A stretch of DNA of 64,000 nt from Cryptomeria japonica (lineage: Eukaryota; Streptophyta; Pinopsida; Cupressales; Cupressaceae). The notes beneath the pieces are model-generated. The model saw only the letters and a program-made list of their open reading frames with translations. It was not told the origin of the DNA and did no database searches. Numbering within the stretch: the first letter of the stretch is position 1; each line of letters begins with the position of its first letter. The stretch lies in the NCBI RefSeq assembly GCF_030272615.1, contig NC_081414.1, forward strand, positions 237,758,233 through 237,822,232. The letters run 5' to 3'. A program made the translations under genes and the position numbers. Below are positions 12,262 to 23,789 of the stretch, one piece after another.

Positions 12262-15200
12262 ATAAATTGTGACGTAATAGGACTTATAATGTCATAATAC
12301 AACCTATTATGTCATAATAAGTCTCATTGTGACATAATAGGTCCTAATGTGTCATAATAGGTCCTATTGTGACATAATAGGTCCTATTGTGTCATAATAG
12401 GTCCTATTATGACATAATATGACCTATTAAGTCATAATAGGTCCTATTATGTCATAAGACCCCTCAAAAGGACCTATTATGACAGTATAACTCTTAATAG
12501 GAATTATTATGACTTAAGACCCCTTAGTAGGACCTATTATGTCATAATAGGTCTTATAATGTCATAAGACCCCTTAAGAGGACATGTCATGTCATAATAG
12601 GTCCTATTATGTCATAAGACCCCTTAAGAGGATGTATTATGACATTATACCCCTTAGTAGGACCTATTGAAGGGTATTATGTCATAATAGGACCGATTAT
12701 GACATAATAGGACCTATGATAACATAATAGGTCATATTATGTGATCATAGGTCCTATTATGACATCATAGTTCATATTATGTCATAAAATCCCTTAAGAG
12801 GATCTATTATGATTTTATAACCCTTAGTAGGACTTGTTAAGGGGTATTATATCATAACAAGACCTATTGTGACATAATAAGACCTATAATGTCATAATAC
12901 GATCTATTATGTCATAATACGACCTATTATGTCATAATAGGTCTCATTGTGACATAATAGGTCCTTTTGTGTCATGATAGGTTCTTTTGTGTCATAATAC
13001 CCCTTAAGAGGACCTATTATGACATTATACCTCTTAATATGACCTATTATGACATAAGACCCCTTAGTAGGACCTATTATGACATAATAAGATCGATTAT
13101 CATATAATACAACCTATTATGTCATATAGGTCCTATAATGTCATAAGACCCCTTAAGATAACTTGTCATGTCATAATTGGTCTTATTATGTTATAAGACT
13201 CCTTAAGAGGACCTATTATAACATTATGCCCTTTACTAGGACCTGTTAAAGGGTATTATTTCATAAAAGGACCAATTATGACATAATAGGATCTATGATG
13301 ATGTAATAGGTCCTATTATGTCATCATAGGTCCTATTATGACATCATAGATCATATTATGTCATAAAACCCCTTAAAAGGACCTATTATGACTTTATACC
13401 CTTTACTAGGACATGTTAAGGGATATTATGTCAGAATAGGATCTATTGTGACATAATAAGACCTATAATGTCATAATACAACCTATTATGTCATAATAGG
13501 TCCCATTATGTCATAATAGGTCCTATTATGACACAATACAATTTATTATGTCATAATATGACCTATTATGTCATAATACGACCTTTTATGTCATAAGACC
13601 TCTTAAGAGTACCTATTATGACATAAGACCTCTTGGTAGGACCTATTATTGACATATGTAGAGAAAGATAAGTTGGTTGGAAGAGAGGGATGGTATGTTT
13701 AGAGAGAGTTGAGGGGTATTATGTCATAATAGGACCTATTGTGACATAATAGGACCTATAATGTCATAATATGACCTATTACATTTAATAGGTCCTGTTA
13801 TGTCATAATAGGTCCTATTGTGACATAATATGATCTATTATGTCATAATAGGTCTTATTATGTCATAAGACCCCTTAAGAGGACCTATTATGACATTATA
13901 CCTCTTACTAAGACCTATTATGACATAAGATCCCTTACTAGGACCTATTATGACATAATATGATCGATTATCACATAATATGACCTATTATGTCATAAGA
14001 CCCCTTAAGAGAACCTATTATGACATTATACCTCTTACTAGGACCTATTATGAAATAAGACAAACCTTAGTAGGACCTATTATGACATAATAGGGTTGAT
14101 TATCACATAATAGGTCCTATTATGTCATAATAGGTCCTATAATGTCATAAGACCCCTTAAGAGGACTCGTCATGTCATAATAGGTCCTATTATGTCATAA
14201 GACCCCTTAAGAGGACCTATTATGACATTATACCCCTTACTAGGACCTGTTAAAGGGTATTATATCATAATAGGACTAATAATGACATAATAGGATCTAT
14301 GATGATATAATAGATCCTATTATGTCATCATAGGTCATATTATGTCATAAAACCCCTTAAGAGGACCTATTATGACTTTATACCCCTTACTAGGACTTGT
14401 TAAGGGTATTATGTCATAATAGGACCTATTGTGACATAATAGGACCTATAATGTCACAATGTGACCTATTATGACATTATAGGTTCTATTATGTCATAAT
14501 AGATCCTGTTATGACATAATACCTCTTAACTCTCTCTCTCAACCAACTTATCTTTCTCTACATATGTCATAATAGGTCCTACTAAGGGGTCTTATGTCAT
14601 AATAGGTCTTACTAAGAGGTATAATGTCATAATAGGCCCTCTTAAGGGGTCTTGTGTCATAATAGGTCCCATTGTGACATATTAGGTCCTATTATGACAT
14701 AATACGACTTATTATGTCATAATACCCCTTAAGAGGACCTATTATGACATTATACCTCTTTCTAGGACCTATTATGACATATGTAGGGAAAGATAAGTTG
14801 GTTGAGAGAGAGAGAGATGGTGCTTTTAGAGAGAGTTAAGGGGTATTATGTCACAATAGGACCTATTGTGACATAATAGGACCTATAATGTCATAATACG
14901 ACCTATTATGTCATAATAGGTCACATTGTGACATAATAGGGCCTATAATGTCATAATACGACCTATTATGTCATAATAGATCACACTGTGACATAATAAG
15001 ACCTATTGTGACATAATAGGTCCTATTGTGTCATAATAGGTCCTATTGTGTCATAATAGGTCCTATTGTGACATAAAATGATCTATTATGTCACAATAGC
15101 GTCTTATTATGTCATAAGACCCCTTAAGAGTACATATTATGACATAATAAGATCGATTATTACATAATAGGACCTATTATGACATAATAGGTCCTATAAT

Positions 15201-15521
15201 GTCATAAGACCCCTTAAGAGTACTTATTATGACATTGTACCCCTTAGTAGGACCTGTCAAAGGGTATTATGTCATAATAGGACTAATAATGACATAATAA
15301 GATCTATGATGATGTAATAGGTCCTATTATGTCATCATAGGTCCTATTATGACATCATAGGTCATATTATGTCATAAAACCCCTTAAGAAGACCTATTAT
15401 GACTTTGTACCCCTTACTAGGACTTGTTAAAAGGTATTATGTCACAATAGCACATATTGTGACATAATAGGACCTATAATGTCATAATGTGACCTATTAT
15501 GTCATAATAGGTCCCATTGTG
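12262..15521. repeat. Tandem array (outer copy, first part), about 20-bp near-palindromic unit
   Basis: The basic unit is a 20-mer such as CTATTATGACATAATAGGTC. Its core CCTATTATG(A/T)CATAATAGG reads almost the same on both strands, so reading direction flips freely within the array. Variant words (GACCCCTTAAGAGG, CATTATACCCCTTAGTAGG) recur in fixed order and make higher-order repeats. GA-rich blocks containing AGATAAGTTGGTTG lie near 13668 and 14792, with an inverted one at about 14522-14570. No coding capacity. Array length and symmetry suggest growth by unequal exchange and replication slippage. Confidence 0.92.
15518..15521. repeat. 4-bp target duplication (TGTG) of inner TIR element, left
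   Basis: TGTG is repeated at 20584-20587. Deleting the inner element plus one TGTG restores an ordinary array unit (CCCATTGTGACATAATAGG), and the same unit is uninterrupted at about 19924-19943 inside the inner copy. Confidence 0.85.
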
Positions 15522-16739
15522 GGGTACCTGCAAGAAGTTGTCCACTTTTTGGCCAAAAAGTGGAAGTTTTTTCTCATTTTTTTTTCAATTTCATCCCATT
15601 TGACCTAAATATGTGAGGCACTTAAAGAATGAATCTTGAAAAAATTCAGTAATAGAAAATGTAGTGCTCAAAGTCTACTTTCCAAATATGTAATTTATTT
15701 TAATACCCAAATCTTAAAAATGAAGTTTGAATAGGCATTACTATAACCTATAGTTTAAAAGTTACTTTTTCAGGACCATACCATGCCCGTGTACGACAAA
15801 CATAATTTGACCTAAATGAAATTATTTTTATATATCCTTTTAGGAAAAGATCTATAACTCACTCACCTTTGATGAGAATATTTTTTTGTAATTTATTTCT
15901 GCATTTTTTTTTTGTTAATTTTTTATTGGGCATAATCATTGTTTTGAAAAATTCTTGTGTACGGCAAGCATAATTTGACCTAAACTTAACATTTTTGGGT
16001 TTTTTTTTTAAAACTGTATAGAATTATCTCTAGTTTGATGCCATGTAATTTTTTTTTCAAAACACTTAGAGACAAAAAGATTATTAAAAAACTAAAAAAC
16101 CATGTTATTTCAAGTTTATAGACCTCTTTCATTAGTAATTATTTTAAAAATAAAAAATATTGATCAATTTTTAAAAAAAATTACATATTACGAATCTAGA
16201 CAATTTCTACTATAATGGGGTTTCATTTTTTTTTAAAATTCTGAAAATTTTGTGTTCAGATATATTTTTGAAGTCATTTTTTTATATGAAGATTGATTTG
16301 GCCTTCAAGTTGCAGGTCAAACCAAGTCCAAGCCAAAGGGTCGGCTCTCCAAGCCATTTCCCAATTCAAAACCGAAGCTACAACCGAACCAATGTTTGAA
16401 ATTTTTAAAAACGAGATCCCATTTACGAAACAGGATCCCATTTCGTTTTTTAAAATAATTAAAAAAACATTTAGCAAACGAGATCCCGTTTTGAAATGGG
16501 ATCCCGTTTCAAAAACAAAACGTGATCCTATTTCCCTTTTTTAATTTTTAAAATTTTTTTTTTTAAACAAACTATATATACATGAAATATAACATTTAAG
16601 TTTAAGTCACATTTCCCTTTGTCTTTTTCCTTTCTCATAATTTAAGTTATATTTCATGTATATATTGGCAAGATGTTTGAGAGTGGTTTCAAATCTCTAG
16701 GAGTTATAATACAGATTCTAGATTTTAAAAGATATTATA
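15522..16739 (+). repeat. Left subterminal region of inner TIR copy
   Basis: It is collinear with 11024-12261: TIR, 22-bp palindrome at 15542-15563, duplicated CATAATTTGACCTAAA motif, ATCCCGTTT cluster (about 16415-16530) and TATTTCATGTATATATT before the array. Differences are mostly single bases and homopolymer-length changes. A frame at 16293-16544 is open only because of the AAACG/ATCCC repeats and is not treated as a gene. Confidence 0.8.
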
Positions 16740-19700
16740 AATTGTGACGTAATAAGACATATAATGTCATAATACAACCTATTATGTCATAATAAATCCC
16801 ATTGTGACATAATAGGTCCTAATGTGTCATAATAGGTCCCATTGTGACATAATACGATCTATTAAGTTATAATAGGTCCTATTATGTCATAACACCCTTC
16901 AAAAGGACCTATTATGACATTATACCTCTTAATAGGAGCTATTATGACTTAAGACCCCTTAGTAGGACCTATTATGTCATAATAGGCCATATAATGTCAT
17001 AAGACCCCTTAAGAGGACATGTCATGTCATAATAGGTCCTATTATGTCATAAGACCCCTTAAGAGGACGTATTATGACATTATACCCCTTAGTAGGACCT
17101 ATTGAAGGGTATTATGTCATAATAAGACTGATTATGACATAATAGGACCTATGATGACATAATAGGTCATATTATGTTATCATAGGTCCTATTATGACAT
17201 CATAGGTCATATTATGTCATAAAATCCCTTAAAAGGACCTATTATGACTTTATACCCCTTAGTAGAACTTGTTAAGGGGTATTATGTCATAACAAGACCT
17301 ATTGTAACATAATGGGACCTATAATATCATAATATGACCTATTATGTCATAATAGGTCCCATTGTGACATAATAGGTCCTTTTGTGTCATAATAAGTCCT
17401 TTTGTGTACCTATTATGACATTATACCTCTTACTAGGACCTATTATGACATAAGACCCCTTAGTAGGACCTATTATGGCATAATAGGATCGATTATCATA
17501 TAATAGGACCTATTATGTCATATAGGTCCTATAATGTCATAAGACCCCTTAAGAGAACTCGTCATGTCATAATTGGTCCTATTATGTTATAAGACCCCTT
17601 AAGAGGACCTATTATAACATTATGCCCCTTAGTAGGACATGTTAAAGGGTATTATGTCATAAAAGGACCAATTACGACATAATAGGATCTATGATGATGT
17701 AATAGGTCCTATTGTGTCATCGTAGGTCTTATTATGACATCATAGATCATATTATGTCAAAAAACCCCTTAAGAGGACCTATTATGACTTTATACCTCTT
17801 GCCAGGACATGCTAAGGGGTATTATGTCATAATAGGACCTATTGCAACGTAATAGGACTTATAATGTCATAATACGATCTATTATGTCATAATAGGTCCC
17901 ATTGTGACATAATAGCTCCTATTATAACATAATACGACTTATTATGTCATAATAAGACCTCTTATGTCATATTACGACCTATTATGTCATAAGACCCCTT
18001 AAGAGGACCTATTATGACATAAGACCCCTTGGTAGGACCTATTATTGACATATGTAAAGAAAGATAAGTTGGTTGGAAGAGAGAGATGGTATGTTTAGAG
18101 AGAGTTAAGGGGTATTATGTCATAACAGGACCTATTGTGATATAATAGGACCTATAATGTCATAATATGACCTATTATATCATAATAGGTCCTATTGTAT
18201 ATCATAATAGATCCTATTGTGACATAATAGGTCCTATTGTGACATAATACGACCTATTATGTCATAAGACCCCTTAAGAGGACCTATTATGGCATTATAC
18301 CTCTTATTAGGACCTATTATGACATAAGACCCCTTAGTAGTTCCTATTATGACATAATATGATCAATTATCACATAATAGGACCTATTACGTCATAAGAT
18401 CCCTTAAGAGGACCTATTATGACATTATACCTCTTACTAGGTCCTATTATGACATAAGACGAACCTCAGTAGGACCTATTACGATATAATAGGGTTGATT
18501 ATCACATAATAGGACCTATTATGTCATAATAGACCTATTATGTCACAATAGGTCTTATAGTGTCATAAGACTCCTTAACAGGACCTGTCATGTCATAATA
18601 TTTCCTATTATGTCATAAGACCCCTTAAGAGAACCTATTATGACATTATACCCCTTACTAGGACCCGTTAAAGGGTATTATGTCATAATAGGACTAATAA
18701 TGACATAATAGGATCTATGATGATGTAATAGGTCCTATTATGTTATCATAGGTCATATTATATCATAAAACCCCTTAAGAGGACCTATTATGGCTTTATA
18801 CCCCTTACTAGGACTTGTTAAGGGGTATTATGTCATAATAGGACCTATTGTGACATAATAGGACCTATTGTGACATAATAGGACCTATTATGTCATAATA
18901 TGACCTATTATGTCATAATATGACCTATTATGTCATAATATGACCTATTATGTCATAAGACCCCTTAAGAGGACCTATTATGACATTATACCTCTTACTA
19001 GGACCTATTATGACATAAGACCCCTTAGTAGGACCTATTATGACATATGTAGAGAAAGATAAGTTGGTTGAGAGAGAGATGGTACTTTTAGAGAGAGTTA
19101 AGGGGTATTATGACATAACAGGACCTATTGTGACATAATAGGACCTACAATGTCATAATACAACCTATTGTGACATAATAGGACCTACAATGTCATAATA
19201 CGACCTATTATGTCATAGTAGGTCACATTGTGACATAATAGGACCTACAATGTCATAATACGACCTATTATGTCATAATAGGTCACATTGTGACATAATA
19301 GGACCTATTGTGACATAATAGTGCCCTATTATGTCATAAGACCCCTTAAGAGGACCTATTATGACATAAGACCCTTTAGTAGGATCCATTATGCTATGAT
19401 GTCATAATAGGACCTATGCTAACATAATAGGACCTATTACATCATCATAGATCTTATTATGTCATTATTAATCCTATTATCACATAATACCCTTTAAAAG
19501 GTCCTACTAAGGAGTATAATGTCATAATAAGTCCTCTTAAGGGGTCTTATGACATTATAAGATCAATTATCACATAATAGGACCTATTATGACATAATAG
19601 GTCCTATAATGTCATAAGACCCCTTAAGAGGACCTATTATGACATTATACTCCTTAGTAGGACCCTTTAAAGGGTATTATGTGATAATAGGACTAATAAT

Positions 19701-20068
19701 GACATAATAAGATCTATGATGATGTAATAGGTCCTATTATGTCAGCATAGGTCCTATTATGACATCATAGGTCATATTATGTCATAAAACCCCTTAAGAA
19801 GACCTATTATGACTTTATACTCCTTACTAGAACTTGTTAAGGGGTATTATGTCATAATAAGATCTATTGTGACATAATAGGACCTATAATGTCATAATGT
19901 GACCTATTATGTCATAATAGGTCCCATTGTGACATAATAGGTCCCATTGTGACATAATACGACCTATTATGTCATAAGACCCCTTAAGAGGATCTATTAA
20001 GACATTATACCTCTTACTATGACCTATTATGACATAAGACCCCTTAGTAGGACCTATTATGACATATG
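16740..20068. repeat. Tandem array of inner copy
   Basis: It has the same 20-bp near-palindromic unit and higher-order pattern as 12262-15521. GA-rich blocks with AAAGATAAGTTGGTTG occur near 18060, 19056 and 20080, spaced about 1.0 kb, so the array consists of roughly 1-kb higher-order repeats each ending in a GA block. Confidence 0.9.
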
Positions 20069-20583
20069 TAGAGAAAGATAAGTTGGTTGGGAGAGAGAGA
20101 TGGTATGTTAAGAGAGCGGTAGAGATCTATTTATAGAGAAATATAGGTAGGTAGGGGTAAGGGGAGGTGTATAGAGATAGTGAAGATAAAGAGTAAAGAG
20201 TTAAGGACGTGAGAGAGAGGTAGAGACATAGTTTTAGATTTTGGGAGAGAGCGGATAAAGTGAGATAGAAAGGAAAAAAAAGACAAAGAGAAATGTGACT
20301 TATATATAAATTTTATATTTCATGTATATATAGCTTGTATTTTTAATAAATTTTTTTAAAAAAAAATTAAAAAATAAGAATTAAAAAAAAGGAAATGGGA
20401 TCCCATTTCTTGGATCTAGGCTTGGGATCCCGAAGCTAAACAGGATCCCGTTTCAAATTTTGGCTCTAGATCCCGACGTGAAATGGGATCCCGTTTCGTT
20501 TTTCATGCGCTCTGTGAAATTTGCCATTTTTTTCTAAGTGCAAAACTTCCACACTAAGTGGACACAACTTTGTGCACTTACCC
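20069..20583 (-). repeat. Right subterminal region of inner TIR copy
   Basis: It starts with a GA-rich block (AAGTTGGTTGGGAGAGAG, then TAGAGATC and GGTAGGTAGGGGTAAGGGG). The segment from AAAGACAAAGAGAAATGTGAC (20279) through TATATTTCATGTATATATAG matches the complement of the left subterminal region. A cluster of GGGATCCCGTTTC words lies at 20397-20500, and the region ends in the TIR. The inverted match therefore extends far beyond the 28-bp TIR, though with gaps. Confidence 0.8.
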
Positions 20584-20587
20584 TGTG

Positions 20588-20733
20588 ACATAATAGGTCC
20601 TATTATGACATAATACGACCTATTATGACATAATATAAGACCCCTTAAGAGGATCTATTAAGACATTATACCTCTTACTAGGACCGATTATGACATAAGA
20701 CCCCTTAGTAGGACCTATTATGACATATGTAGA
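20588..20733. repeat. Tandem array, last part of outer copy
   Basis: This continues the array of the outer copy after the inner insertion. Its order (TATTATGACATAATACGACC, CCCCTTAAGAGGATC, TTAAGACATTATACCTC) matches the inner copy at about 19940-20068. Confidence 0.85.
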
Positions 20734-21249
20734 GAAAGATAAGTTGGTTGGGAGAGAGAGATGGTACATTAAGAGAGAGGTAGAGATGTATATTTAGAGA
20801 AATATAAGTAGGTAGGGGGTAAGGGGAGGTGTATAGAGATAACAAAGATAAAGAGTAAAGAGTTAAGGACGTGAGAGAGAGGTAGAGACATAGTTTTAGA
20901 TTTTGGGAGAGAGGGGACAAAGTGAGATAGAAAGGGAAAAAAATACAAAGAGAAATGTGACTTATATATAAATTTTATATTTCATGTATATATAGCTTAT
21001 ATTTTTTATAAAAAAAAATTAAAATTAAAAAAAAAAAAAAAAGGAAACGTGATCCCGTTCTTCCTATTTTGTTTTTGAAACGGGATCCCGTTTCTTAGAT
21101 CTAGGCTCAGGAACCCGAAACTAAACGAGATCCCATTTCAAATTTTGGCTCGGGATCCCGTTTCATTTCTCATGCGCTCCGTGAGATTTGCCATTTTTTC
21201 TAAGTGTAAAACTTCCACACTAAGTGGACACAACTTTGTGCACTTACCC
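20734..21249 (-). repeat. Right subterminal region of outer TIR copy
   Basis: It is collinear with 20069-20583: GA-rich block, AAATGTGACTTATATATAAA, ATCCCGTTT cluster (21048-21170), CATGCGCTCCGTGAGATTTG, an imperfect CCACACTAAGTGG hairpin and the TIR ending GCACTTACCC. Confidence 0.8.
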
Positions 21250-21253
21250 TGAG

Positions 21254-23789
21254 ATGAAAGATAGAAGAATGGTTAGTTGATTAGAGATAGGTGATGTGAA
21301 GATGATATTGAGATAGAATATGAGAGAATGAACCTTAGAATGAAATAGAACAATGTTAGATGAGAAAATGATTTAGAAAGAGATGATGAGAAAAGAATCA
21401 ACAAACTAGCAATAAGAAGATGAGATGAGAATGAGAATGATTGAATCACGAACCCGTGTCATTATTTATTGTATTGCGCAATATATATTCATCACTGAGC
21501 CTTATTATTGAACAATGGAGCTTAGCACATTAGGGTATAAGGAACCAAGATGTAAAGATATCTCATTGAAGAAACAGACACATAGTAGACAAGCAACAAA
21601 CAAAGAAAAAGATAATGCCCATCCCGACTCCTCTAGTCACTTTTGGACATCCGTGAGTAGCATAGGAACATAATCTGTTGCCAAATGATAAAAGATAAAG
21701 ACTGACCCGGATAAAATTCAGCAGCTATACTGACCTTGTTCCTTCGTTCTCAGTTGCTTGATGTGATGGTTGATAATGTCTGATCTCAGAAAGTTGCAGA
21801 CCCTGTTTAAGACTGACATGTTTGATTTCGAGTGTATCCTCTTCTGTTTAAGACAAGATAATGATCATTTTGATATGGATATGATACGATTGATAAGACA
21901 TCTTGATCAGTTGATTGCAGATGTTTAATTGGATAGTCGTATCCTTTGTTAACTTCGTGCAAAGCGTTTGCTGGATATCTACTAGAGTATTTGTTTCTCA
22001 CAAGACCATTTATTGCAAGTTTTTTTTTGATTGATTGATTTTCGATTTTTGGTTCTTTTCCAAGAGCCTTTTCGATATTTTTGGATTATGTAGATCGATA
22101 TTTGAATGTTTTTTGTTGTTGTTTTTTTTAAATTTTTTTTTTTTTAATTATTATTATTTTTTATTTCGGGACATTTTATGGATGTTTTTGGTATTGATTT
22201 TTTGGTTTTCACTGTTTTTGGATTTTAAGTTTTCCAATGTTTTTTTTTGGATTTTGAGTTTTTCATTGTTTTTGGATTTTAAGTTTTCCAATGTTTTTGG
22301 ATTTTGTGTTTTTCATTGTTTTTGGATTTTGTTGAAGGACGTTATATGATTTATATGATTTAGGGTTTTTTAAAGACTTTATATGATTTTTAAGATTTTT
22401 TCAGTTATGCCCCCAGTGTGTAGACTTGTATGACATGATGATATGCAGAATGCATGTGGAGACAACTGAATTTTGGACATGACCTATGTTAATGCAATAT
22501 GCATGATGAAGATGTATTTCTTATTAGAACAAGGTTGATTGTGTTTGTTTTAGTAATTGTAATACACCAATTGAAATGGAGGTGCAAAACATTTCATAGA
22601 TAAGTAGTCAATCAATCCCTGAGGCCCTTTGGAACATTCAACTCAACACACTTAGTAACTAGGATTTACAAATGGAGATGCAGAAAACTTCTCCATTGGT
22701 TCTTGAAACTTTGATCTTCTTTTGCCCATGTGTGTGCAGATGAGTTAATTCCTACTCTTGTGTTCACTAAAAATCCTTAGCATCCTATATGACTAGCTAC
22801 ATGGATTATCCTAACTTCAAAAGCATCCCGAATAGAGCCTCGCTGCCAGCAAGCTTTTAGAGCTCTGACAAGGTTATAAACTATAATTTCTCAAATATTT
22901 CTTCATTGCCAGTAGGCATTCATAGCCCTGATGGAGTTACTCGCATGTTCCCATAGTCAAGCTTTTTGGCGCACTCATATGCGTGATATTTCAGTTATAT
23001 ATCATTGCTCTTTTGCCTTGAGATGAATATTTGGCATAGCTCTTTTTCTTTTTATTTTCTTGCCTTGACTTGTAAGTAATGAAACCTATTTGGGTGTGAC
23101 AATTACAGTGACGCTGAAGTAGAATTGTAGATTTTTTCACTAGTCATATGATCAACTAGGTGTCTAGAATGAATTAGAGATCTTAATATGTTTGAGATAT
23201 AACAATTGATAGATTTTGGGTTAACAAGTCTCAAATTGTGAAATCACTACCCAACCATAAGTAAAGCGTCATCACAGGGTAATGTTGAAAATGAATGACC
23301 TTAGAACCTCAAAGACTTCATGTCCAAATATCTAAGAAAGGAGATGACCCTTGTTTCTCTTGAATGCAAACAAATGATAAACTTGGATAGTTGCCTTGTT
23401 TTATTTGTGTTGCTATATGAAAATGCAGAAAATTTTGAGAATGCAATGCATTTAAAAAAGAAACTATATGTAATGAAATGCTTTGAATAATATGATATGC
23501 AATGTGGAAAGTAAAACCTAAACTAACCCAACCTTTAGGTATAATATCGTTTAAGGTGCATGTTGTTCATAGGGTCAGAGAGTTTTGTGTAGATAGTTCA
23601 TTGGCCTTTGTTTGAAGAGTTGGATAAAGATGTCTTTTCCAGTAGGATATAAGGACTCAGCTAAGTGTACATGTTCAACATCTCCAATGTTGATTTTATT
23701 AGTTTTTAGATTTTGTGGATCATCAGAGGGAAATCCAGCTCTAGAACCCCTGAATTTAGCTATAGCCTTATCATTTTCAAAGAATCCAA
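21254..23789 (-). other. 3' part of gypsy-type interior, no gene recognised
   Basis: This is the element sequence between the Q/N-rich ORF and the TIR insertion. Immediately downstream of the ORF's terminal TAG the +1 frame on the minus strand stays open for about 78 codons to about 23560, which may be a frameshifted continuation. The remainder has no recognisable domain. GCCCCCAGTGTGTAG at 22409 is one of the few C-rich words. Confidence 0.5.
22030..22340. repeat. T-rich minisatellite
   Basis: Units built on GTTTTTGGATTTTAAGTTTTCCAAT and TGGATTTTGAGTTTTTCATT alternate. The open frame that spans it (22035-22349) is a by-product of F/L-rich low-complexity sequence. Confidence 0.75.

Larger units (their letters stand above)
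15522..20583. mobile_element. Inner copy of the TIR element, 5062 bp, inserted in the array of the outer copy
   Basis: It starts GGGTACCTGCAAGAAG and ends GTGCACTTACCC, with the same subterminal regions, array order and total size as the outer copy (5062 against about 5160 bp). The left TIR has lost two bases in AGTTGTGTCC (it reads AGTTGTCC) and has one substitution in the first ten bases. The element carries no transposase ORF; the longest frames are chance ones in the subterminal region. Because both copies share the order of array variants and GA-rich blocks, they derive from one master sequence and not from local duplication of the array alone. Confidence 0.88.
11024..21249. mobile_element. 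Outer copy of a non-autonomous TIR element (interrupted), about 5.16 kb without its insert
   Basis: The ends are inverted repeats: GGGTAAGTGCA then, after two variable bases, AAGTTGTGTCCACTT on the left, and the same on the complementary strand on the right, with two mismatches in 28 bp. TGAG is duplicated at both flanks. The order inside is a left subterminal region (11024-12261), a tandem array (12262-15521), a second complete copy of the family (15522-20583), the rest of the array (20588-20733) and the right subterminal region (20734-21249). No transposase-like ORF is present. The TIR does not begin CACTA and the 4-bp duplication does not fit hAT (8), Mutator-like (about 9), CACTA (3), PIF/Harbinger (3) or Tc1/mariner (TA). 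The superfamily is unknown to me. Confidence 0.85.

Noticed and set aside
12262-20733. Regularly repeating array that could suggest a CRISPR
   Set aside because: The units are contiguous 20-mers without unique spacers, diverge gradually, and lie in a plant transposon.
22035-22349. 104-codon F/L-rich open frame that looks like a membrane protein
   Set aside because: It is a T-rich minisatellite; its sense is opposite to the element that carries it.
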